64,000 nt of DNA. Source: Owenia fusiformis (Eukaryota > Annelida > Polychaeta > Sabellida > Oweniidae). Where the stretch lies: positions 37,815,759-37,879,758 of the forward strand of contig CAIIXF020000009.1 of NCBI GenBank assembly GCA_903813345.2. The letters run 5' to 3'. Shown here piece after piece: positions 14,801 to 29,800 of this stretch (positions within the stretch are counted from its first letter, which is position 1; each line of letters opens with the position of its first letter). The position numbers and the translations under genes were made by a program. The notes beneath the pieces were generated by a model. That model saw only the letters and a program-made list of their open reading frames with translations, was not told where the DNA came from and ran no database searches.

Positions 14801-17800
14801 TAATAATAGGGTTAATAAATAAAAAGTACTTGTCTTTGAGCTGTGATCCATAGGGGGTCTCCCCCCTCCCACCAGTAAGGTTCTTTAGATTCAGGGTTAG
14901 CTGCTAGGAGAAAGGTCGTCCCATATATTGGGTCAAACATCCAATTCTCAACCATACCATGTGACTCACTATAGAGACCTTAAAAAATATTAGACATTTA
15001 AAGTGGTAATCATATGAGATCAAGGTTGGAGGTCATGAATGAGAACATAATACTCACTATAAAGACCTTAAAGGATATTAGACATTTAAAGTGGTAATCA
15101 TATGAGATCAAGATTGGAGGTCATGAATGAGAACATAATACTCACTATAGAGACCTTAAAGGATATTAGACATTTAAAGTAGTAATCATATGAGATCAAG
15201 ATTGGAGGTCATGAATGAGAACATAATACTCACTATAGAGACCTTAAAGGATATTAGACATTTAAAGTGGTAATCATATGAGATCAAGGTTGGAGGTCAT
15301 GAATGAGAACATAATACTCACTATAGAGACCTTAAAGGATATTAGACATTTAAAGTGGTAATCATATGAGATCAAGGTTGGAGGTCATGAATGAGAACAT
15401 AATACTCACTATAGAGACCTTAAAGGATATTAGACATTTAAAGTGGTAATCATATGAGATCAAGATTGGAGGTCATGAATGAGAACATAATACTCACTAT
15501 AGAGACCTTAAAGGATATTAGACATTTAAAGTGGTAATCATATGAGATCAAGGTTGGAGGTCATGAATGAGAACATAATACTCACTATAGAGACCTTAAA
15601 GGATCTTAGACATTTAAAATGGTAATCATATGAGATCAAGATTGGAGGTCATGAATGAGAACATAATACTCACTATAAAGACCTTAAAGGATCTTAGACA
15701 TTTAAAGTGGTAATCATATGAGATCAAGGTTGGAGGTCATGAATGAGAACATAATACTCACTATAGAGACCTTAAAGGATCGTAGACATTTAAAATGGTA
15801 ATCATATGAGATCAAGATTGGAGGTCATGAATGAGAACATAATACTCACTATAGAGACCTTAAAGGATCTTAGACATTTAAAGTGGTAATCATATGAGAT
15901 CATGATTGGAGGTCATGAATGAGAACATAATACTCACAATAAAGACCTTAAAGGATATTAGACATTTAAAGTGGTAATCATATGAGATCATGATTGGAGG
16001 TCATGAATGAGAACATAATACTCACTATAGAGACCTTAAAGGATATTAGACATTTAAAGTGGTAATCATATGAGATCAAGATTGGAGGTCATGAATGAGA
16101 ACATAATACTCACTATAAAGACCTAAAAGGATATTAGACATTTAAAGTGGTAATCATATAAGATCACAATTGGAGGTCATGAATGAGAACATAATACTCA
16201 CTATAAAGACCTTAAAGGATCTTAGACATTTAAAGTGGTAATCATATGAGATCACGATTGGAGGTCATGAATGAGAACATAATACTCACTATAGAGACCT
16301 TAAAGGATATTAGACATTTAAAGTGGTAATCATATGAGTTCACGATTGGAGGTCATGAATGAGAACATAATACTCACTATAGAGACCTTAAAGGATATTA
16401 GACATTTAAAGTGGTAATCATATAAGATCAGGATTGGAGGTCATGAATGAGAATATAATACTCACTATAGAGACCTTAAAGGATATTAGACATTTAAAGT
16501 GGTAATCATATGAGATCATGATTGAGGTCATGAATGAGAACATAATACTCACTATAGAGACCTTAAAGGATATTAGACATTTAAAGTGGTAATCATATGA
16601 GATCAAGGTTGGAGGTAATGAATGAGAACATAATACTCACTATAGAGACCTTAAAGGATCTTAGACATTTAAAATGGTAATCATATGAGATCAAGGTTGG
16701 AGGTCATGAATGAGAACATAATACTCACTATAGAGACCTTAAAGGATATTAGACATTTAAAGTGGTAATCATATGAGATCAAGATTGGAGGTCATGAATG
16801 AGAATATAATACTCACTATAGAGACCTTAAAGGATCCTAGACATTTAAAGTGGTAATCATATGAGATCAAGATTGGAGGTCATGAATGAGAATATAATAC
16901 TCACTATAGAGACCTTAAAGGATCCTAGACATTTAAAGTGGTAATCATATGAGATCACGATTGGAGGTCATGAATGAGAACATAATACTCACTATAGAGA
17001 CCTTAAAGGATATTCAACATTTAAAGTGGTAATCATATGAGATCAGGATTGGAGGTCATGAATGAGAACATAATACTCACTATAGAGACCTTAAAGGATA
17101 TTAGACATTTAAAGTGGAAATCATATGAGATCAAGATTTGAGGTCATGAATGAGAACATAATACTCACTATAGCGACCTTAAAGGATATTAGACATTTAA
17201 AGTGGTAATCATATGAGATCACGATTGGAGGTCATGAATGAGAATATAATACTCACTATAGAGACCTTAAAGGATATTAGACATTTAAAGTGGTAATCAT
17301 ATGAGATCAAGGTTGGAGGTCATGAATGAGAACATAATACTCACTATAGAGACCCTAAAGGATATTTGACATTTAAAGTGGTAATCATATAAGATCACGA
17401 TTGGAGGTCATGAATGAGAACATAATACTCACTATAAAGACCTTAATGGATCTTAGACATTTATAGTGGTAATCATATGAGATCACGATTGGAGGTCATG
17501 AATGAGAACATAATACTCACTATAAAGACCTTAAAGGATATTAGACATTTAAAGTGGTAATCATATGAGATCACGATTGGAGGTCATGAATGAGAACATA
17601 ATAATGAAGAAGGTCGTAGTCAAGAAGGAAATCAAGATTATAAATGAGACAAATAGTCTTGATCATTTTCTTTTATGCTCTTACTGTTTTAGACACATTT
17701 GTTGGTGAAGATCACTGTCAATGCTTTTAGAATTCCTTCAAAATAGCTGTCACTTTTATAGTGGAAATCTCTCATGATCTACTGAAATCTCTGCACTTGT

Positions 17801-20800
17801 TTTTATTATAAGGCCCCATCAATCAAAATTAAGTACAGTATAAAAACAAAAAATTCACATACCTGTCATAAGGCTGTAGTGATTTGGAATTGAGTTTGTT
17901 GGGTAAACTGGTTGAAGATAATCTGTCTCTACTCCATTTTTCAATATATGTTTAAAACCTTTAAGATCTCTTAGCCTTATTCCATTCTTTCTGGCCAATT
18001 CCAAATAATCGTTTCTGAACCCATCCACAAGTATAGTAATAAGAGCATGTTTGTGTTTCTTTGCTTGTTTTCCAAAAGCAAATTTTAGTTGAAACAAAAG
18101 AAGTGAGAAAAATATGCAACCTGAAAACTTCATAGTGATCACACTAGTGATTTGATTGGTAGTGGAATTTAGAATAAATGAGTAATAATATTTTATATTT
18201 TGAAATTATCATTATGATTTGGATCGTTAACCATGAACAATATGACTATTGATATTTGTTTATAAATTGATTATGTTAAATGTGAAAGTGTTAGTCAATT
18301 TTATTGAATAACATACATTAAAATCAGGTTAACTGTATGTAATAAGTGTGTGTGTGAGACATTTTGCTTTCCATATTTTCTTTGGAAAATTTTACGAACA
18401 ACAAATAGAAAAAAGTCCTATAATGTTAAAAAGAATTTCCTCAGTGCTGACACCTATATGTTACAATGGAGCATAAATATTCCAAATAGATTTGAATACA
18501 TGTTATGTACTGTATATGTATTAATCATTCTTCTGTACTTTGAGATGATGTTACTTCAACATGTTATTAACATTGCTCCATGTGCCATTGTGTGGTGATG
18601 GTTGTAGCTTGTCTATATCCTGTAGCCATGTTTACAATACTGCTGTTTTAACCATGAAATTGTTCAAAATCTATGTACAGCATGTGGTGATGTTATATCT
18701 CAACATGCTATTAACATTGCTCCATGTGCCATTGTGTGGTGATGGTTGTAGCTCCAGTACATGACACATAAGTTGGTAGAGATCTACTGCACTCACAGGT
18801 CCATGCTTAAACCTCCTCTTGAAACCTGCAAGTGAATAAATTCTGGTATTTTTCATTGTATAATGGCTTAAATGTAAAATCATCATACATTGTTCAGATA
18901 TTTTGGAATCTAATATCTGTCGAAATAAGAAGCTTTACTTGGTCCTACAGCATAGAAGATTCCTCTCATCTCCTTCTCCTCAGGAACATAGCCATGTGCC
19001 CCCTGAAACTTTGTTGACGAGGAGGATTGGTTAAGAAACTGAAATTGATGTGGAGTAGACTGTTAGGATACAGATACAATTTTAAATGAATATTTCATCA
19101 GTATTTTAATTGATTTGCTTCATTTTTGTTTCATTTCCAGCATCTCACCAACAAGCATTAAAAACGACTGTCTTGAGGTATATACATGTATATCATTTAT
19201 CATAGATTGTATAGATATTTTCTAGTCTAATATCTGTCAAAAAAAAAATTTAAATCTGTAAATTACATCAAGTATCCATCCACTATGGGCTTGGACAATC
19301 AATGGTGCGATTCTGTGGTGATTCTGATAATGCCATCTCTCAGGTATTTCTTCCTTCCGGTAAATGTCAAAATGATCTTGCTTAATCTTGACCTCTTGTA
19401 GAATTTGATAAACCTGAATTTGAAGTTAGTTTAAAATATTAATACTTTTTTATTTTGTTAGTATATATATATATAGCAGTGAAGGATTGCTTAATGATTG
19501 TTTTCTATGGTCCAGTGTGATTTAGCGGATTTTCACAGTATACATTTTTTCATGCTTATTTTTAAAAAAATTCTGATATTTTGTAGTTTATCATGAATTG
19601 GTGGAATTGTGACACAATACCTAAAAACAGAAGTTATCATTATACCTGCATTGTGTGTCCCGGTTTCGGCCAAATCGATGTCATCAAATCAGGAAACATT
19701 GTAACTGTAAGATTATGATCCAAATCAATGGAGACCACCTTCTTATTATCACCATGAGGATATACCTGTGTAAAGCCATGATCAGAGAATATCATGATGT
19801 CAGTTGTTTTGTGTAGCTTGTGCTGTTTTAATTGCTTAAAGAGCAGTGTGAGAAGTTCATCCACTTGTTGTATCCCCTTAATAAGGTTTGTAGAATTTGG
19901 GCCAAATATATGTCCAATACTATCTATTAGCTGGATATATATTCCTACAATTTAGATAGGATACATGTTATTGTTCCATCAATGAAATGAATGCCTCCAT
20001 TAGTCCGTCTGTCCAGGCAACAACTCTAATAGTAATAGCATTGACCCAGTATTATTTGTATTTTATACTATGTATGTTATACATATGTTATGTGTGTTAT
20101 TTTACATTTCATGCTGAAACTGAAAAAGTAATTGAGTGTTGAAATTTTATTATATGGCTGTTCGGTGGAATTTGCTATGCCTTCAGTTGCTGTTGTCTAG
20201 TTTTGGTTGACCTTCCCTTCCTAACACATGTAGCCTAATGTATGAACAGACAGTAAAACAAAGTTGACTGGTTATAAGTTTCAGTTTTTTATACGCCTAC
20301 CAATCGATCAATGAATCTGATGTTTGTGCACTTCAGTGATTGAGATGTATCCTCAAAAATGTATTTCTGCTGGGTGCAAGATTCTGCATGATGAACTGAG
20401 CACCCAGTCCATATATTATTGATCTTATCCATAATTTGACACTTATAGAACTTTACCTGTATGATCTGTACCATTTTTTATCTGCTGAACAGCCTCACTG
20501 ATAGTATCTTTCATCTCTTTGTGACTTGGTAGGATAAAGTTGGTAGGAAAAGGGATACAATACTCAGGTTTAAGCCCATTGATTTCAACATCACATCCTA
20601 CCCAGCGAAACAAACTTGATCTCTTTCCCTAATATATTTGTAAAATAATAAATGTTACCAATAGAATGTTCTGTTTATCCAACTGTTTAGTATGTTCCTT
20701 CTTTGGGAATATAGAGAAAATATAATCCATCTGTCAATTCCTTCTTTCATTCATTTGTTCTTTCATTTGTGTGTTGGTGATAACTCAAATACCCGAGTGC

Positions 20801-23800
20801 TCAATCAAGAAGGCATTTTCAATATGGCCACTCATTTCAAATGGCCACCACCAAAAAATATAATCCTTGATAACTCAAATACCAGTAGACAGATTTGGTT
20901 GAAATTTTATATGCTGATGAAGGAATTTTCAACTGACTGATCAATTCAAAATGGGTCTAAATTTCAAAGGCTATTATCAGATGGGAAACTCGGAAAGGAT
21001 TTCATGTGCCAATGCCTTTTTGGCATAGGGCTCAAGAAGAAATGATGAATTCAAAATAACCATCATTCCTCAGGAAAAAATGATTTTTCAAGACACAATC
21101 ACCAATATCTGATTTGGTCCAGATTTTCTAGGCCTTATGGTCATAAAACCTCTAATCGAGAAGGATTTTTGATATTGTATCACATCATGGGTTTAAACTT
21201 AACAATACTACTCTTCTACTGTACTTATTTAATGGTCAAAATAATGAGGTATTTGATTAACATGTTAATTCAGTTCATATCTGTTATTTGGATGTATTTA
21301 CACAGTCCTAACAAAACAGTTGTATTTTTGGATTTTTTTTTTATTTATTTATTTCTTATTTCCTTCATATAACAATAAATCAAAATACAAATTACTTACA
21401 GTGGACACCTAAAATAGGTGTATATACTGCTTGATAAACATAAATTGAATATAATAATAGCGCAAATACATAAATAAGTATAAATAAGAGCACATCAATA
21501 ATTGTTGGGTAGGAGCAGGGGGAGTGACAGTAAAATGAAGTAGAGTATGATAGCATGATGATAATATTAGGACAAATACTGCTGGAAATGATTAATTGTA
21601 ATTAAATGCCTTTAAGACCCAGAATGATATATTTGGTGATATAGAGTCTAATCTAAAGAAATTTTATCTATCAAATACTTTTTGTATCTTATCTTAAAAA
21701 TATTCAAAGAAGAACTTTCTCTTATTGGCCTTTCAATACTGTTCCATATCCATTGACCTTGAATCTTAATAGAAAAAAATCCTACTTTGGTGTAATATCC
21801 AAAAGCATGTAGATCCTGACAATGGCAAGTATGATAATTGTGAATGTTAACATTTATTTGGAAAAAGTCACCAAAAAGTTGTTGAAACACTGTTAATCGG
21901 TTGTACTATTTGTATACAAATTGGGCGACGTTAAAAAGGTGGATATTGTTAATATCCAAAACTTTGAATTGTTTAAAAAGTGGAGCTGTATGGGCTCTTC
22001 TATCTTTGAAAGCAAGCAATCTCAAAAAGCTTTTTTGAATTTTAAAAAATTTTTCAAGTGCAGTTTTATAATTGCTGCCCCATATTATAATACAATAGTT
22101 GAGATAAGAGTATATCAATGAGTTGTAGATTACCAACATACTTGGTACATTTAATAGATATCTGCATTTGTATAGAATTCCAATTGTACAAGATAATTTT
22201 GTTTCAAGATTTTTAATATGTTGTTTCCAGTCAAGATATTCATCAATTTGAACACCAAGAAAGTTAATTGATTTTACCCTTTCAATATTGATATTATTAA
22301 TTTTTATATTCACATTTTTATTAATTTGCTTTTTCTTCTTTGTGAAAATTATGTATTTGGTTTTATCATAGTTGAGTGATAGTTTATTTGATCTAAACCA
22401 ATCATCCAGGGATAAAAGTTCTCGATTAAGGTTATTGACAAGTTGGTCTATATTAGAATTATGCGCAAGAATGTTGGTATCATCAGCAAATAAAACTGAT
22501 TTCAAAGTAGGAGATGCCAAATACATATCATTTATATATAAGATAAATAAGAGTGGCCCTAGAACCGATCCTTGGGGTATTCCATGAGATATTGATTTAA
22601 CTTCAGATGAGGTTCGATTATAAAAGACTACTTGTTTTCGATTGGCTAAATATGATTTAAAAAAATTGAAGGACTTATCTCGTATCCCATAAAATTCTAA
22701 TTTTTTAAGCAATATTTCATGATTTAACGTGTCAAACGCTTTTGAAAGATCAAGAAAAAGTCCAATTGAATACTCGTCATTTTCTAAGGCTGTTCTAATA
22801 TTTTCAACAAAAGTTAAGATTGCCATATATGTAGAGAAGTCTTTTCTAAATCCAAATTGTTGTAAGTAAAGGATTTGATTATTTTCGATAAATTGATAAA
22901 GACGTTTATGAACTAGTTTTTCAAGAAGTTTAGAAAAAACGGACAAAATAGATACAGGTCTATAATTCGTGAAGACATTTCTATTACCCTTCTTAAATAA
23001 AGGTATAACTTTTGCAAGCTTAAGAAGGTCAGGAAACAGCCATCAGTTAAAGATTTGTTGTAAATAAATAATAATATAATAGGTATCTTTTAAATTTGAC
23101 ATCTCTTGAAGAAGTTCATCTTGATTAATGTTTGAAAAGGTAAAATTGTTGTTATTTCTAAGTTGTTGATTCATATATTCAGACCAAAATTTCTTACTTT
23201 GTAAAATTTTATCATTAAGTTTTCTCCCTACATTTGAAAAGAAATCATTAAACATATTAGCAATCTCCTTTGGATCATGGATAATTTGTCCATCTGGGTC
23301 AAAATCTAACTAGGGCTTGGTGTTTGTTCTATTCTTTTTCAGTATTTCATTGATAACATTCCAAGTATTTTTGATATTACCATTAGTAGCTTGGAGTTTT
23401 TCCCTATAAAATGACTTCTCAGATGTTCTCAATATTGATCTTAATTTAGCTTTATTGGAGTCAAGGATGAACTTGCAGAGATATACTGGGCTCATATTCT
23501 TATGTTTCTTTTCTCACAAATATACTTAAAGGCTATTGACTGGTGGAAATCATCTTTGATGTTCGACACCGTATTGTTTTTTTTTTTATTTAGAATTGTC
23601 AATTTTTTACAGTTGTGAATCCTTTTTGAATAAATTTTTGAACAAATTTTCATTGAGAATTGAAATAAACTTTTCAAATGGGGCGAAAAAGTCTCTATTG
23701 GAAAATAAAATTGATTTTTAAAAGATTATGGTAAAACTATACTCTATAAGCCAAACTAGTTTAAACTTTTCCTGAGGCCTTTAAAATGATCATACCTGTC

Positions 23801-26800
23801 TTTGAGCTGTGATCCATAATGGGTCTCCCCCATTCCACCAATACGATTCCCTTGATTCAAGGTTTTTTAAAAGCAGAAAGGATGTTTCATGTTTTGGATC
23901 GAACATATAGTTCCCAACCATGCCATGCGACTCACTATAGAGACCTACAATTACCATGAGAGACTAATAATGGATGTATTATTACTATTTATGATAAAAA
24001 TGTAATAATAACATACTTGCAGAAAGCTCATGTTATATTGCAATGATGTTATCTATTTTTTGCCTCACACAGCTTCTTCCCTTTATCCATTTTACTTTAG
24101 TCATTAGTCATTAATAAGATATAAATTCACATACCTGTCATGAGGGTGTAGTGATTTGGAATTGAGAATGTTGGGTAGATTGGTTGAAGATAATCTGCTT
24201 CTACTCCATTTTTCAAAACATGCTTAAAACCTTTAAGATCTTTCATTGTTACCCCATGCTCACTAGCAACTTTCAAATAATCGCTACGGAAACCATCCAG
24301 AAGTATAGTAATAAGAGCATGTTTTGGTTTCTTTGCAGGTTTTCCAGAAACAAAATTTAGTTGGAAAAAAACAAATGCGAAAAATATGCAACTTGAAAGC
24401 TTCATACTGCTAGTGAATATTGAAATACTCTAGAATTATTACATTTAAGTTATGGAGCTTAATTCATTTGTGTAAATATTTTTAACAGTTGTGTTTAAGT
24501 TGTAGTGATTCATGTAATCACTTATCTCGTAGTTACAATATAGCAATAAAAAGTATATTAACACTTGATTTACCACACTGATTTCCTGTATTTTACCTGT
24601 AAAAGGCACTTATTGTTTCTTCAAACTACCTGTATACCTCTACATGACCACTCATTCAAAATGGCAGCTATATTCAATAGAAATGTAATTTTTGATACCT
24701 TGGAGACAAGAGGAGGGCAATCCCTTAAGTTCAAAGATGACCATAACTTGAATGGAAATTTATTTAGTGATGACGATCATCACTCATTGGTTAAATGAAA
24801 TGAAAATGAAACGGCAGATTCAAATTTTTGTAAAAATGTTTCAAATATTATAATCTTAATTTCTGGCATACTAACTTATATTATAAGTAGTGATTTCATG
24901 TAAGGAATATGTTTACATCGATTAAAACATCACATCAATGCACAGTATTCAGAAACTTAAGATGGTGGAAATCAAACAAAGGTGGTTAGCAAGAGAGGCA
25001 ATTTTGAGGTCATTTCTGAGCCCTGGTCAAGAAAATGGCGCATCAGATTTTCTTCAAATTCGTACACATGTTACAGCTTACTAAGTTCTTCAGCTAATTA
25101 ACCTTTTGGTGCCAATCTTGTTTTCTGGCAGATATTGTGACGTTTTTCGATAAATATTAATGATTGCCTTTCCAGATTTGAACACATGTTAGAGTATACT
25201 AGTTTCAATAATTCATTAACACTTTTTGTTACTTGGTGGAGTGATTCTGTTTATGTCATGTACCTTGTTTACCCAGTATTGGCCAGTAATGTGTCTCAGT
25301 CATGTTATGTGTGCTAAATTCCACGATCTGTTACCATACATAATAGGCACTGTTTATATCGCTATTAACCACAAACAGAATTAAATTGATAAAAATTCAA
25401 TCTATCAAAATTAAACAAGATACCGGAGACATTTTTGCACATTTGTAAAATACCTCCCAAGAAGTGATATTTTAGTATGTCCTTCATAGCGGTTGGCATT
25501 TAATCCTCTGTAAAAATTATTTTGTTTCACACTGTTTGCAATAACCTAAGAACTTTTATTTGGTTGATGCTATTTACTGTAAATATACACATGTCATAAC
25601 TATCAACAGTAGCATTAATATAAGGAGTAGTATTAGTTATAACTAAAGCAGTTTAGGTAACATCAGCTTGGCTTGAATGAATGACTATGGAATGGATTTC
25701 AAATAGCTACTCCAGCTGTCATTTTTACTTGAAGAAGTTTTTTATGTTCTGTGACAGACATGGATATTATCATTTTATCTAACATATTCATTTTTTCTTC
25801 TGATCCCTGTCATCTTACTGTTCAGTTTTTGCCTTCAGTCTTTTTTAGGTTCTGTTTTCATCACTACCGCCTCATGTTGTTTTGATCATATATCTTTGTC
25901 TATATCATCCTATTAGTATCTATTTTAGGTTCTGTTTTCATCACTTCTGCCTCATGTTGTTTTGATCATATATCTTTGTCTATATCATTCTATTAGTATA
26001 GTTAGTATCTTCTGATCCCTGTCATCTTACTGTTCAGTTTTGCCTTCAGTCTAATTTAGGTTCTGTTTTCATCACTTCTGCCTCATGTTGTTTTGATCAT
26101 ATATCTTTGTCTATATCATTCTATTAGTATAGTAAGTATCTTCTGATCCCTGTCATCTTACTGTTCAGTTTTGCCTTCAGTCTAATTTAGGTTCTGTTTT
26201 CATCACTTCTGCCTCATGTTGTTTTGATCATATATCTTTGTGTATATCATTCTATTAGTATAGTTAGTATCTTCTGATCCCTGTCATCTTACTGTTCAGT
26301 TTTGCCTTCAGTCTAATTTAGGTTCTGTTTTCATCACTTCTGCCTCATGTTGTTTTGATCATATATCTTTGTGTATATCATTCTATTAGTATAGTTAGTA
26401 TCTTCTAATCCCTGTCTTCTTACTGTTCAGTTTTTCCTTTCAGTCTAGAGTCTATATGATCATATATCACATTGATGCTCTGGGGCAAGGTAAAAGCATA
26501 TTTTTGAAAACAGGCCCAAGTACAAAACACCAGTACCAAAATCCCAATCAAGCCTATATTGTAAACAACATTCCTTGCAGCTGTCGCATTATCAATTACA
26601 ATGAAAAAGATCGTGGCTGTTATTAAAGATGCTAATCCACCGTAGATTCCCCACATCACAAATCCTAAGAATACAGCTATCATGCCAATGACCGCATGTT
26701 TTATGCTTGGCGTTTTCACGAATTAATCTGTAAAGGAAGATGGAATGTTCATAATTGAAATGTGTTAAAGGGAAATGGGGGTCTTAACTATCATGTTTAA

Positions 26801-29800
26801 CTTTCCCTACTCCAAGAAGAAGTAATAAACAAGATGAACTAGCCCTCTGCTTAATTATAATAATAACCAGCGTAACCACTCAAATTATCCCATTCAGTGA
26901 ATACTTGTTCACATGAGCATTGTCAACTGCTTTTGGTGCTAGGTCCTATTAATTACAATAAACCATATATCTTTGTGTAGTTTGATCAATCATTTAATTA
27001 TCTAATCAATAATTATCATTGAACATTCAGAACACAATATTAATTAACACGAAGTTTGTATAACTTTGTGATAATATTTTCATGCCATTGAAAGAATTAG
27101 ATATTACCTGATTAAAACACTCCTTTTAGTTGATTTAAATATACATTTACATAGGATGTAGAGTTTGTTTCATATGTATGCACCCTCTCCCCTCTAAACT
27201 CATATATGTAGCATTACCACCATATCTTTTTGTTCCTTATGAAAAGTTACATAAGATTGCAAAGTTTCAAAATCAAGAGGCATCCCTGAAAAATACAATG
27301 TATCAAAGTATGCAGGTACATGGTAATTTATATGCATTTTTGGGGGCCCAGTCCGGTGATCTGTTCACTTTGTCCTTTACCCATTTCTAGTGATAAAGGT
27401 GTGGTACCATGGCCCTTGGCGTCCCTATATGTAATTGCAAATAACTGTCACAGACATGTGGACTGAACTCTTTCATGATGACAACTGCTAGTAATGTGCA
27501 ATATGGGAACTAAATTTACCCTTTAAATTGCCTTCAAAATGACCAGAAATTGACCCTAAATTACCCTGTACCCACAAAGTTTGATACAGGATATTTTTTT
27601 AAGGACACCCCTGGATTCTGAAACTCTGCAATCTTATGTAAAGGAACAAAATTATATATAACATGATATGGTTGCAATGCTACATATATGATTTTAGAGG
27701 GGGTGCATACATATGAAACATCCTGTATACTATTATAAGAACTGGAAATATGTAATGCAATGTCCAGAATGTATGATGAAAAGTTACTTTTACTTCTTCA
27801 TTTCTAAAAGCAACCATTAATGTTAACAGTTGAAGCCCAGTTTCAATACACATATATTACCTACCTAATCAAAGCTCCTTTTAGTTGATTAAGATATATA
27901 TTTTTACGTAGTTTACAATAATAAGAATCGAAATAATGTTATACAATGTCCAGAATGTATGATGCAGTTACTTCCACTTCTTCGAAGTTACCTACTTGAA
28001 CCTTTAGGTCTACCTAATAATCGTCTTTGTTCATTGTACTTGTGAACTTAGCTATCCGAAACATTCTATTGTTTGAAGAGGGAGTAAATAAAAAAAGTCT
28101 ATGTAAAATCACTTTAATTTCTTTAAAGTTGCCTAGATGTACCCTTTTCTCATATTAAAAGAGAAAATATTTTCAACCATTAAGAAAACAATGATAGGTT
28201 TAAATATATAGCAATTCAATTAAAGTTTCTTTTCTCATGATTGGTATTGATGAGATGTTCCATTAAATGCAATACAACTTGCTGTATATGTAGTTAAGAT
28301 AACCCTAAGACTTAACAAATAAAATATAATTTGCCGAGTTAGAGCAGAAAAAGACTAAGGGATCTGATAAAGGTACACCTTGACTTCACTTTTAATCATT
28401 ATCAATGTAAGACAGGTCAGCATATATAGTAAGTTTCGTGATAAACAATCTTGATATATTGAATTGTCATTTTAACCCAGCATATTAAGATTTCAAATTC
28501 CAGTTAATATTAGATGTTGAAGAGCATGCTCAAAATATTTAGATTTTAAATAAACCCTATAATTATTTCGATGACATAACTACAGGGTGTGCCAAAAAAT
28601 CTTGCAACTTTTTTAAAGGTCTAGAAAAGTATCATAACATCAAGGTATAGCCATAAAAGATTATTTACAGAAACTTAAGGATAGGCATATTTTACCATTT
28701 AAATACTAAAGCTAAACTGGACTTCACATTTTTTTGTCAGATCTTTGAATATCATTGGTCAATAAGGCAGATGCGAGTAGGTAGTTACCAGATTCACCAC
28801 CAGGTGGCTCGTTCGGGTCAGATAGCATGGCGGGTATGGTAGAAAGTTCCCTTTAACTTAAATTACATCTATTTGCGTTGTTCAATTTTCATATAACCCT
28901 TATGTATCTAATAGTTGTGCAAATTAAAATGTGTCCAGTATAAGAAAATGTTATCTGTTCAATACAAGAAAAGATAATTCACTTTTTGTGACTTTGTAAC
29001 ATTGGGTCTATGAGGAATCAACCCGAACAAGAAGTCGCATTTTCAAAAAAAATTAAATTTTCAAAGTTGATAATCAATTTTCGAAACCATATTTCTAGAT
29101 GTACTTTTACATGCAGATTTCAAATATGACATCACTTTGACTGAATTTTGAATATTTAATGACGTAAATCAAGATTATTTCTACTCGCATCTAGTGTATT
29201 GTTCATGTGTCCGAGATTCACCACTTTTCCTAGAAAATGTGACATTATATGATTTTATGTGATCAACAATAACACATTCATTATACCATTCATGGTTCTA
29301 TAACAGTTTATTGAGAAATGTAAATCATTATATTCTATTAGCTTTTAATTGTCTCAAGTTTTACCACTTGACATCCTTAAGAATGTTAAGTTGGAGTTAA
29401 ATAATATTTGCAGTATAATCACAATTTTTTCACTTTGCACCTTTAAGGTATAGCATTAATGGTGGAAAAATAGGGATTCAAACATGACCGTGCTCTATTC
29501 GAATTTCTCAACCAATCAGAATGCAGCATAGCCAATATAGAACGTTCTCTAATTCTCCATAGATGCACGACCATGCTCTATTCAATCTGCAATTTGCATT
29601 GTTTTGGGTGACGTCACATCTCAGCTGCACATCTGGGGCTCTGTCCGGGGATAGCTGTTCTTTTTTACTCCCTATTTATTTTTATTTTATCAACACCCCA
29701 TGTTTGCATACACCGTATAAAATCTAAAACGGGGAGTAAAATAGAACAGCCCAAACAAATTCTAAAATTTTTCAGGCCGACTTCAGAATCTTGACAGCAT

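Noticed and set aside
16418-16606. Repetitive minus-strand frame in the 88-bp array
   Set aside because: Two array units joined by the single-base deletion; noncoding intron.
14964-17603. Array considered as a CRISPR locus
   Set aside because: Units are contiguous 88-bp repeats with no unique spacers, in an animal intron.
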